Shown: in pieces, positions 1 to 10,600 of the stretch | How positions within the stretch are numbered: the stretch's first letter is position 1 | How the letters are laid out: each line of letters starts with the position of its first letter | Translations under genes and position numbers: made by a program | The notes under the pieces: generated by a model | The model's database searches: none | The model's input: the letters and a program-made list of their open reading frames with translations, nothing else | Told to the model about the DNA's origin: nothing | DNA from: Platanthera guangdongensis | Taxonomy: Eukaryota > Streptophyta > Magnoliopsida > Asparagales > Orchidaceae | Reading direction: 5' to 3' | NCBI GenBank assembly: GCA_039583875.1 | Contig: CM077152.1 | Location: forward strand, 22,109,538-22,173,537 | Length of the DNA stretch: 64,000 nucleotides

Positions 1-957
1 ATTTTTGTCAAGGGCTCCCATTTCCTCCAACATGGCTGCCTTCCACTCGCTGTGCTCAAGGGCTTTCTGCCAAGAACGAAGAATAAATATGGAAGACAAG
101 GTGGTGACAAATGGTGTATGTGAAGCAGACAAAGAGTCATAAGTCACAAAGTGAGAAATAAGATGTTGGGTAAAAACAGAATTACCTCTTTCAGTACCTG
201 ACGATGGATCAGATGGTGGTTCAGGTTGAGTAGCAAGAGCCAGTGCGTTCATACCCCTCCTACGTCGTGTGTAAACTTGCAATGGAGGAGGTATCACCGG
301 GTCCCTAGAGGTAGGTGGGAGCACCAGAGGTATTACCGGGTCCCCAGAAGTAGGGGGGGCCAGATCACTAGGGATAGGAGGAGGCAACATAGATGGTGAT
401 GGAATAGGCAAAGGAACAAAAGGAAGGGAACTCACCATCGTAGTAATCGTCTCTCCCTGAAGAGAGGTCCCATAATTGGTTTCTGATTCCCGAAAGGTGT
501 CGTCCATAGTAACAAATATCTGCTTGGTAACAGGATGGAATCACTTATAGCCTTTCTGGTTAGGAAAGTAGCCAATAAAGACACATTTCAGAGCGCGGGG
601 GGCAAGTTTGGTCTTAGGATGAGTGTGAGCAAAACATACACATCCAAAGACACGAGAAGAGATGGAAGTGGTACGAACCCCCAGTATGGTCAGAGGAGTA
701 TAGAATCCAAGGATACGCGTAGGAAGACGATTGATGAGGTAGGCAGCAGTGAGAACAACATCACCCCAATAATATTTAGGGAGATGCATTCGAAGGAGGA
801 GACATCTAGCCACCTCAAGGAGGTGCTGATTCTTGCGCTCAACCACCTCATTCTAAGCAGGGGTGTAAACACAGGAGGTTTGATGGGCAACAACGAGCGA
901 GGGGGAGAGCGGAGGCGGAGCAGGTGCGGGAGACCCACGAACAGCGAGCGACGCCAT
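1..957 (-). pseudogene. copia gag-start/integrase fusion pseudogene
   Basis: From ATG at 957 about 25 codons look like a gag N terminus (MASLAVRGSPAP). The frame then passes directly into integrase sequence resembling QTSCVYTPAQN, followed by VERKNQHLLEVAR and YLINRLPTRILG, and ends in a FGCVCFAH...KCVFIGYFPNQKGYK segment. All of gag, protease and the integrase catalytic core are missing. In-frame stops interrupt it: one in the VYTPA segment near 855, and a TGA at about 538-540 where the family usually has Cys. Downstream (below 535) the same frame continues as the proline/serine-rich linker before reverse transcriptase. Non-functional. Confidence 0.75.
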
Positions 958-990
958 CCAGAGAAGAGAACGAGGCGTGCGAACCCTAGG

Positions 991-1001
991 CTCTGATACC
1001 A
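991..1001 (-). other. retrotransposon primer binding site (iMet tRNA)
   Basis: TGGTATCAGAG on the minus strand, 3 bases inside the LTR end at 1005. It matches the 3' end of plant initiator Met-tRNA, the usual copia primer. It fixes the orientation of element A and the inner LTR boundary. Confidence 0.75.
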
Positions 1002-1043
1002 TATTGAGGGAAAAAAGAAATTGTATTATTAAACAAGAGGCAA

Positions 1044-1045
<2 letters not shown>

Positions 1046-1110
<65 letters not shown>
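1046..1110. repeat. (TA)n microsatellite inside the LTR of element A
   Basis: About 32 uninterrupted TA dinucleotides within the 169-bp LTR. It is likely to be length-polymorphic and expanded after insertion. Confidence 0.95.
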
Positions 1111-1113
<3 letters not shown>

Positions 1114-1173
1114 CAGACAACAAAAACTACAAATTCTAATATTATATATTGCATATAAATATTTTATCTAACA

Positions 1174-2145
1174 AATTCATTTTTGCGACAGGGGGAAAAG
1201 TGTCTTGATAATCAATCCCTAGGGTTTGAGTATACCCTCTTGTCACCAACCTCGCTTTGAAATGTTGAACTATGTTTTCAAAGTTCTGTTTCACGGTAAA
1301 CACTCACTTACAACCAACAGGCTTCATTCCGTGTGGAAGGTGTATTAAATCTTATGTACATTTTTTCCAAAAGAGTCATTTCCTCAATCATTGTCTCTTT
1401 CCATTTTTGATGTCCAAGAGCTTCCTTCCATGTGGATGGAATAAAAACAGATGCAAGAGAAGCAACATGCTTAATGTGAAGGAGTTAGAGTGTCATAAGA
1501 AACATAATGAGACAATGCATGTTGAGTGCAACATCTGATACCTTTACAAAGGGCAATGAGAAGTTCAGAGGAAATTGTTGGAGTTGGCATTGAGACTGGT
1601 GGCGTGCGATGAGCCGTGTGTTAGGAACTTTACGTTGTCTGGGGTACACTTGTAATTCCTATTCTTTACGAGGAAGCTCCCTCTTATTGGGAGTCTCATC
1701 ATGAGTCGAAGTATGTGGAGGAATGCAGTATGGAGTAATTGGTAGGGATATAGTTGGGGAGCTCACTTCTTTCATTGGTGTAGACTCCCCCTGAAGTGAG
1801 GACACATAATAAGACTCAGATTTATGAAACATAATATCCGCTGCGACAAAGATCCTATTAATTGGGGATGATAATATTTATACCCCTTCTGAGTACGAGA
1901 ATAGTCAAGGAATACACACTTAGAACAAGAGGATCAAGTTTTGACCAGCCCGAAGTGTATGTGATAAAAGCAGACAACTACAAGGTTTTGGGTGGAGAGA
2001 GGTCGGTGTAACCTTAAGGTGATAAAAGGAGTATGATCTCCCAATACTGAGACGACAGGCGGTTGATGAGGAAGGTAACCTTGAGAACAACATCACCCAA
2101 TAGTATTTAGGGAGGTTCATAGTGAAAAGTAACACCAAACTACCT
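1174..2145 (-). mobile_element. copia pol fragment C (integrase C-term to RT)
   Basis: Minus-strand fragment. It starts at about 2145 with an integrase C-terminal motif (NLPKYYW...), continues through a linker, and reaches reverse transcriptase near 1174-1265, where the translation resembles [22 protein letters not shown]. Several frameshifts and stops are present. It is cut at 1173 by the LTR of element A. Its integrase resembles that of element A, so both belong to related copia lineages. The right junction with element B at about 2145 is abrupt and duplicates part of integrase, which indicates two different source elements. Confidence 0.7.
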
Positions 2146-2159
2146 GCTTTCTTCTGACA

Positions 2160-4400
2160 CGGTGTTGGGACCTCCGCCATATGATGTCAACTTATCGAAT
2201 ACTACATTGTGAGAGACGATGAACCTACAGTTTGAGGATCTATACACTTTCAACCCTTTCGATCATTGTAGCCTTTGAAAACACACTTTATGGCTTTGGA
2301 TTCAAGCTTTGTTCTTCGTGCATCCGAAACATGAACATAGCAAACCACTCCAAACACCCGCAAATGCTTTATGCTTGGTATTTCCCCAAACATGAGGTCA
2401 TGCGGTGACCTCTGGTTGTTCGGGCTCAATGATATTTTGTTGATCACATGTGTCGCACACATCCCTCTCTCCTCCCATAAGGCCTTGAGAATGCCCTTGA
2501 CATGCAACCAACATTTGCAAGTCTCAAAATTGTATCGAATCTTCCTTTCGACAACATTCTTCTGCGGTGTATATGCGCAAACTCTCTCTTGGTTTCATGC
2601 TTCCTACAGAAGGAAGAGAACTCAGCGGATGTAAATTCTTGTATGTTGTCAGTTTTCAGTTTCTTGATTTTCTACCCAAGCACACCTACAGTTTACTTGA
2701 ATTTCAAGAATTTGCCAAACACCTCTCACTTCTCCTTCAAAAAATACACTTACGTGTAACGTGAGAAGTCATCCACGAACAACATATATTTGTTGCCCGA
2801 ATTAGTTTGGGTTCCACTTGGCCCCATCACATTGTTGTGGATGCACTCCAGTGGCCTCTTCCATCTCAAGAGAGATGTGTCAAGTGAAAAGCGACGTGTC
2901 TTCCCAAATTGAAATCTCTCACATACGTGCTTGTCACCGAAGAAAGATAAGTTAGGTAAGTCTCTGACTAGACTCTTCGCCACCATCGCTCTCAGTTTCT
3001 CCATTCCGACTTGTCCCAAATTTTCATGTCAAATCATTGTACTATCATTTGCATTCATCATGTTCAAGTACGATATCGCGAAAAGGACAAACAGATCATG
3101 ATCCCGTCTTCCAGTGTGAATCACCTCTGCCTTCACCGAATCTAAGTTGCGTAGGAACTTCACCTCCTTCGGGCCAAATAGCACGCAATACCCTGCATCA
3201 ATTTCATTCGTTACTGAAAGCAGATTCTTCTTCATGTCTGGTACGTGATATATACTTCAGCGTGAGTGCACTCCTATCACTGTCCGCTTTCATAATCCCT
3301 TCCCGCTCCACTAGATGAACTTTGTCATCCGTTGTCATGATATCACACTTCCACCGTACTTCCGCAGAGATGAGAACTTGGACCTGTCATCTGTAAGGTG
3401 ATGTCCACATCCAGAATTGATGATACAACCATCTTTTAAGTTCACCGAGGCTAAGGCTTCTATAGTAAAGACCTCCACAAGGAAACACCTTCCCCAACCT
3501 TTGTCATTTTTTGTACCTTCCTCCTTTGTTGTATGGCCCGGTCAACCGCACACCTTGTTGCATCTGAAGCACTTGACATTCCTCTTTCCTCTATCATTCC
3601 TGGGAGGGAAATGAACACCCACCCACACAGAAGAGGTAGAAGGGTCATCTCCATCGTTCTTCTTCTTTTTCCTACCTCACTATTTCTTCTTCTTTTTCCT
3701 ACCTCACTATTTCTTCTTCTCTTTCCTACCTCACTATTTCTTCTTCCTAATGTAGAGAACATTGATGCCTTCACTAGAGATAGACACTCATGTCATCTGT
3801 CTAGACAAACCCTCCTAAGACGCCAAAAGATTCTTCAACTCCATCAGAGACGATTGAGTTTCCCATCCTTGTGCCGCTGTAGCAAAAGATAGATACACCT
3901 TTTGCAACCCGCTGATAATATGTATCTTCAACTTTGCCTAGGAAATTGGTTCTTCCGGATCCAATGTGGTAAGCTCTGCATAAAGATTCTTCAACTTCAG
4001 AAAATATACCGAGAATCGCGAACTCGTTTTCCAGGAATTGAAGTCTTACCACATTTTTCTTGTTGACCAAACCGTCAAGGGATGCTCAAATCTCTGATGC
4101 CGATTTGCACCTTATGGTGTGGTCTAACAAGTCTGGTGAGATTGTTCTTTTAAGAGTGAACTCCGCTTTTGCCTTCATCTTTTTTCATGCCTTGACTTCT
4201 TGAGCATTCATCCGGGTCGGCACTACCTCTACATGTGCATCTCCAACAACATCTCACAAATCTTCTCCCAACAAGTAACTCTTCAAGCATGACTTCCATT
4301 TCTTTAACTTTATGTGTTTGAGCATATCGATCCCGAAGTCACGGGAACTGCCATTGTCTTCTATTGATGAGAAATCAGGATAATAGAAAACCAAAAGAAC
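2160..4400 (-). pseudogene. copia gag-protease-integrase pseudogene (element B)
   Basis: Disabled polyprotein. Recognisable pieces on the minus strand are a gag-like stretch (4070-3801), a run of tandemly duplicated NSEVGKRRR-type residues (3774-3660, from a TTCTTCTTT-rich repeat on the plus strand), a segment resembling the region upstream of gag-pre-integrase (3235-3029), the gag-pre-integrase/integrase start ending FVDDFSRYT (3019-2750), and integrase C-terminal motifs SPHDLMFG and LRVFGVVCYVHV (2507-2250). The pieces are in different frames with many stops. The first catalytic aspartate context (normally HTDVxGP) is altered to HNNVMGP. Confidence 0.65.
3655..3745 (+). repeat. short tandem repeat of ~27 bp, three units
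   Basis: Unit TTCTTCTTTTTCCTACCTCAC repeated about three times with small changes, inside the gag-like region of element B. The 27-bp unit keeps the reading frame. Confidence 0.75.
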
Positions 4401-5054
4401 TTAACCTTGCCAAAACTTCCGTTGATCTGATACTATGTAAAAAGCCATGCTTGCTCAAGATCACTTCACCATTTTGCACAAAATCTGATCTCAATCCCAA
4501 TGAAATCAATAGTGATAAACCCAACTGGGATGAACAACACACAAATCATATTAAAATTGCAAAGTTCAGATTTTGCTTCCATTCGAGATACAACAAAAAA
4601 ATCTGAGTGAAACAATCTCTGCCCTACGATTCACCCTAGCGAGACATTCTTCAGTCTGGAGAGATACAACATAGAAATATTATATAGAAACAGTCCCGCC
4701 CCGCGATTCACCTTTGCGCGACATGCTTCGATCATGCTTCGATCTTCACAGAAAATCCTCCACAAAATTGGAAATAAAAACACCTACTTTCTTCCTCACA
4801 AACAACGATCTCTTCCTCTGGATGCGTGAAACCGATCCATTCAGAAAGCAGACCAACGGATTCGGCAAGCAATGTCAGAGGAGTCGTCGTTGAAGAACAT
4901 GACAACATTTATTGGAGCCCTAGGCGTGACAGCCAAGTGAGCGAGAAAGTTAGGGTTTCGAGAGAGAGAGAGAGGTTACAGTTTCAGTGGGGTATATTAT
5001 TTGATGATGGCTTGGTTATATTTTTTTGAAAAATGGAAAAACTCAACAACAACA

Positions 5055-5457
5055 AAATATTAACCAAATATTAAAAAACAAATAAATTACGGATTCATCT
5101 TGATTTTAAATAAAGTTCAATATCATTGCAATCAGATCCAGAACTCAAATTACATCTTAGAAGAAACCAATCACTGCTAAAACCAAATTGGTAATTTTTC
5201 GTATGGGGCTGCCACTCTAACACTTTGTCTATTCAGCTTAATTCTTCGTCTTCTTTGCCAATTTTTTTTGCGCACTCAATTTCTTCTCATGTTTGACTTG
5301 GTTGAAGTTGGTGGGTGCACATTACAATTTAATTGCTTTGTTTGTACGGTAATTGGTTCTTCCTATCATAGAAATTGAGTTTGTATATGATTGCAATTTC
5401 TAATATAGTTTAACCAACTTTTGATTGCATGTCATCTGAAAGAAGAAATTATAATAC
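5055..5457. other. ABCB intron sequence, no feature seen
   Basis: AT-rich sequence between the last visible ABCB exon and the LTR of element B. I looked for the expected next exon of NBD1 (the segment after Walker A leading to the Q-loop) on the minus strand and did not find it. Confidence 0.6.
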
Positions 5458-7658
5458 CCAATGTTGCCTCATAAAATCTTTCGATCATGGATATAATGGT
5501 GCTCTTTCCTGATCCACTTTGCCCTACGATTGCAGTAGTTCTTCCAGCCGTGATTGAGAAGTTTATACTTTCAAAGATCATGCTTTTTCGCGAGGGGTAT
5601 GAAAAAGAGACCTCGCAGAACTCAATTTGGCCTACTACTGTAGGTAATACTGCTCCATTGAATCCCTTTGATGCATTAGAAACCTTTTCTATCATCATTC
5701 TGATACTACTTGCAGCAACCTGGCCTTTAGAGAGAGCGCCGAGATTTGGAGCTGCTTGTCCAAGTGCACTACAAAGGTAAAACTCATGTTAATCATAATA
5801 GTTGAATTTGATTTGTTACTAATAATGCACCTCTTTCATATTTCCTAGTACTTACAAGCCACTAAATATGACATTTAGTATCGTTGTGAATGCTTTTCCT
5901 CCATTTGTATCTTGATGCACGACTAGAACTCCAGCATACCAAAGAAGCAGCGCCCAGGAACAGAATAGTATGCCATAATTACATCCTACTCCGACTCCTT
6001 TTGCAAGCCCACTCTTCCTACCTAATCTTAAAGCATTTTCGAGCAATCTTGAGTAAATTTTGATGGCTCTTTCTTCCCCCACAAAAGAGTATACAGTACG
6101 GATTTGTGAAATTACCTATAGCACATAGAAAAAGATATTGGACGTTTCAATTCAGCAATTTGCACATATATACAATTTGGTAGGGGCTGTGCCTTCAGTA
6201 GGTTTTATTTTAATTCCTGGATGTCTGGTTTAACCTTCTATAAAATCAATGGCTTTCTTTGATTTTTAACAAATTTGGTTATGTTTGGGTTTATTTATTC
6301 TGTTTTGCCATCGTTTTGTAATTTTTTCTTTGCCCTAGTTAGAAGTAGATTATCAAACTTGACATATATCATTGAAGATATTCAGTTGAAGTATTCTATA
6401 TTCAAAACTGGTATTTGATGTAGTGGTGAATCGGATTTAAGAGAATAAGGGTATTAATTGAAGTACCTCTTCTGCAACTTTCCCTGCTTCAGCATAGGCA
6501 CTCTCACCTTTCTTTACTAAACCGGCCATTACTACAGCATATGTTCCACCGGCAATGACAATCAATGGAACAACAGCCAGGGTAAGAAGTGTGAGCTGCC
6601 ATACTGAGGTAAATCCTACAACAAATCCTGCAACAAATTGTGATAGGTACCGCAAGCTGTGACCAACCTGCATGTTATGTGGAGAAAAGTTTATTTCACT
6701 CTTAGAGGATTAAGTAACCAGTGAGTTAAACAAGATCACATTAAGGCTTTTTGGGCACGAGGGATTTGTTGCGGCATAGTGTTGAAGGAACACCGATGTT
6801 GTTGGTGCAAAGAACTCATGGATCACGATCAAGGTGGTGGACTACAACCGTGATCAGGCATTCCGATGAAGCGCGACAGTTGTGACATCCACGCCAAATG
6901 GACCATAAGTTATCATCAATAAGAGACACTTCCACGAAGTGATATATATATATACACATATATATATATACTATATATACTAAGATTTATGGTCAGCCAA
7001 TCAAAATTCACGGTGTAACGCTGATGTATCACCTGAGGCCCGCCAAATCAATCTCGACCGTCCGCTACGCCGGTGTAACACCTGAGGCCCGTCAAATCAA
7101 TCTTGATCGTCCGTTTTCTACTACGCAGGTAAAAAAGGCCCGTTGGGCCGACGGAATTACTGCGCGTGATGAACCAGGCCGCTTAATAAACAAGCCTTTA
7201 GGCCCAATAGAAGGCCCGCCAGAGCTTTAGTGCAAGGCAACCCACCAACAAAAACAACTAGAATGGTTATATAGAGCAATAATTGATATAGATTTGGCGA
7301 TGTGGGACTATTAGGCTCGCAAAGGTTTAAAAAATGATGAACCGGGCAGGCGAACTAGGCTGGCGAGTGCTCCAAAATTAATCCATCGAAAATGCAATGG
7401 TTGGGTTTTGAACCCAAACCACCCACAAAAATAAAATACTTGTTATCCACTGCGCCACAACGCCTTAACGTATAATTCGTCCACCTTTATTATATTTATG
7501 ACGTGTAAATGCTTCAATTTAATTTTCTTTTAACTTTTTAATGGTAAAAAAGAAATTAATATAGAAAATATATTAACAAATACATTATAAAAACGATTAT
7601 TAAAAAACATCGGGGGTGGGCGAATCCAGCCGGGGGCGGGCAAGTACTGTCACGTGGG

Positions 7659-7692
<34 letters not shown>

Positions 7693-10600
7693 CGTGCACT
7701 GTCACTCGCACACGCACACACACACATATAGGGTTAATTATGAGACACTTCCCTGGGAGTTTGCATAATTGCAGGTTGTACCCCTCCATCTTTCGAAATT
7801 ACAATTACCTCCCTATAAGTTTCTCCAGTATACAAATTCCCCTTCCATTAAAATATGAATAGAATGTGATAAAATCTGTCAAATTATGAACGTGATAAAA
7901 AGTATATTAACAAATACATTATAAAACAATTATTAAAAACTATCGGGGTTGGGCGAAGCCAGCCGGGGGCGGGCAGGTACTGTCACCCGGGGCACGGGGG
8001 TGGGGGGGGGGGGGGTGGGGGTGGGGGGGCCGTGCACTGTCACTCGCACACACACACACACATACATATATAGGGTTAATTATGAGACACTTCTCTGGGA
8101 GTTTGCATAATTGCAGGTTGTACCCCTCCATCTTTCGAAATTACATTTACCTCCCCTATAAGTTTCTCCGGTGTACAGATTATGAATAGAACGTGATAAA
8201 ATCTGTCAAACTATGTTATGATATTCAATTTTACCTCTTGTAATGATTTTACATTGAAAGGGATGACCTTTTCCTTTACAATATAGATTTAAAGTGATAA
8301 AATATGTCAAATTATTTTATGATATTTCAATTTTATCCTTCGTAATAACTTTACATAGAGGGAAGATCTCTGTAATTATGCATACTCCTAGGGGAGGTCC
8401 CTGTAAATCTGTAAATAAATCTCTCTCTCTCTCTTTCTCTCTCTCAATTCGGATGGTTTCATTCTTTGCTAGGGAAGAAATGTTGATATTGTTACAATAT
8501 TACCTTATCACCTATAGCATCCTGCACCAATATGGCATCAGTTGTGATATGGTGTAGTATGTTTTCGTCTCTAGCGTCTGTATCAAAGAAGCTAATATCT
8601 TGTTGTAAGATGGTCTGGATATATTTCACTCTCAACTGAGCTGACTGTCTCTCTCCAGTCTGCATCCAAAATGCTACACCTGCACATACAATGATGTTTT
8701 TAATAGATTAATTATTATACTGACTTCTCCATTCCATAAACATTTAGGCGGATACACGAACTACTGAAGCCTGCAATTTTTGAGGACTCACCAATCCACG
8801 CCGATACCAATACTGCTGCTCCTAGATAGACCAACTGTAGTGCGTGCTGCATGATGGAACAAGTTAGCATTCTCATAAAAGCATTTAAATTCTTTTCTTT
8901 TTCTGCTATATTTCAACAGTTTATTTGAGATGCTATAGTAGTTCGCAGTAGTACAATGCAAGTCCTTAGTTAAGAGTGTTTATATCTTTCCATATTCTAT
9001 AAGGTGGCCAGTCATAGTTGTGATTATATTAAGGTCAGGTGCTTGCACATGTGAATATGAGACACTTTCTAGAATCAATGATTCTATTTCTCAGGGCATG
9101 TTGGACACAACATGATGCAAGTTTGTTCTCCATAATTCAGAGCTTGAGATAACAAAGGATAACCGGATGGTCATGAAGGTACAATATCATCAAACTTCTT
9201 TCAGAAAGTCAAAAGCATGATTGTTGGTGGTGCAATTGTTGGTATAGAGTTCCATATGGATACCACAAATTTTTTAGTTCAAAGACTTGAGTATGTGAAA
9301 TGTTCGCATCCTTGATATGAGGGTTGTGATGGATCATATTTTTGAACAAAAAAGATTGTTTTAATGTGTAATTTCGTAGTTTTGATTAAAATGATTGTGC
9401 TAGTGTGAGCAATTTTGCAGTTCTGGGCATATAGACTGTGTCAGATGGTCTAATAGTTCCATAGTTTAGGTTAAAGATTGTGCATTTGAAGCAATTTTAC
9501 AGTTCTAGAAGAAGAAAATTATGACTATGGGTCATTGGTAGTGCTGTAATATTAAATGTATTTGAGTTGTAGGCTATGTATATATAGCTAACTATTTGCC
9601 CGAATAATACAAGATCCATTCTTAACTTGGTATCGGAGGCGGTTCCGCGACCGAGCCTTTTTTGCGACCTCCCAGCCGACCTACTATGCGAACGACGAAT
9701 GATGCTAGCGCCGACCTTCCGCATCTCGCGTCTTCCATCTCCAGCCTCCTCCGTCTCCAGGGACGGACGACTGACAACTTTAACCAGTGGCGACCCCCAT
9801 CGGCTGCTTCCGTTGGCTATGGCTAGGAAGGCCGTAGAGGACATCCTCCCTGCCGCACCGAGTGGTTGTTTCTATCGTTCGGGGGTGCGACATCTTCACA
9901 ACAAGCCTCGCACGCTCTAACCATAGGATGTCGTGATAGGATCTAGGGCAATAGGATGCATCGCTTGCTTGATACAATATTGGATGTGGTAATCGGTGAG
10001 GGAGCTAATCCATGACACTAAAGGAAGGTACGATGAAGGATGTCTTCAGGATGTTCGGCCCGGATGAGATGACCACATTGTTGAGGCCTTGAGGGTGTTG
10101 GGTTCATCTCACCGGTCGACAAAGTTGGAACTTTCACTGATTGATCTGAAGCTTGATGGACGGACCACCTATCTGAGTTGGTCATGCCTTGTGAAGAAAA
10201 CCATTGCAGTGACACAAGTTTGGGGCTTCCTGACAGGGGCGTTGAAGAAACCAGAGAACTCGGCTAGTGGAGATAAGTGGGAGTCGGCCCACATGATGGT
10301 GTTTATGTGGCTTCTCAGCTCGGTTGTCTCATCGATTGCCGCTACGATAGATGACTAGAGACTGTCGTGGAGGTTTCGGACAAGCTGACAAATACATATG
10401 ATGACGTGGGAACACTCTGCAGGTCTTCCAGGTGAAGGAAGAAATTGATGACACCGCTCAGGGAGAGAAGACGGCGCAAGACTGTCCGTTGCTGTCGCCG
10501 ATCTCTGCTGCACCAATCCCACTGCGCCCTAAACCCGTTGTTGCGCCGATCTCGTGGATCTTTCGTAAATCCCTCTGTTGTGCCGATCTTTCGCAGTTCC

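Larger units (their letters stand above)
1..1173 (-). mobile_element. Ty1/copia element A, internally deleted 5' part
   Basis: Minus-strand copia remnant running off the left edge. Reading from its 5' end, there is a short LTR (1173-1005, starting TGTTAGATAA and ending CA), then a primer binding site TGGTATCAGAG (1001-991, complementary to initiator Met-tRNA), a gag start (ATG at 957) and, without gag or protease in between, the C-terminal part of integrase. The element sits inside the reverse-transcriptase region of another copia remnant (1174-2145), so it is a nested insertion. The other LTR and the TSD partner lie outside the window. Confidence 0.8.
2146..5054 (-). mobile_element. degenerate copia element B with 5' LTR
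   Basis: Minus-strand copia remnant with a probable 5' LTR (about 5054-4437, beginning TGTTGTTG; only one copy visible, so limits are approximate), a decayed primer binding site (near 4435-4424, TAGTATCAGATC instead of TGGTATCAGAG), gag (about 4400-3460), a protease/gag-pre-integrase region (3235-2750) and integrase (to about 2160). It ends at a junction with fragment C. No reverse transcriptase of its own is visible. It lies downstream of the last visible ABCB exon and may occupy the next ABCB intron. Confidence 0.65.

Noticed and set aside
7390..7466. tRNA gene on the minus strand
   Set aside because: A and B boxes and the T-arm are present, but acceptor and anticodon stems do not pair and no clear anticodon exists; better explained as a SINE-like unit.
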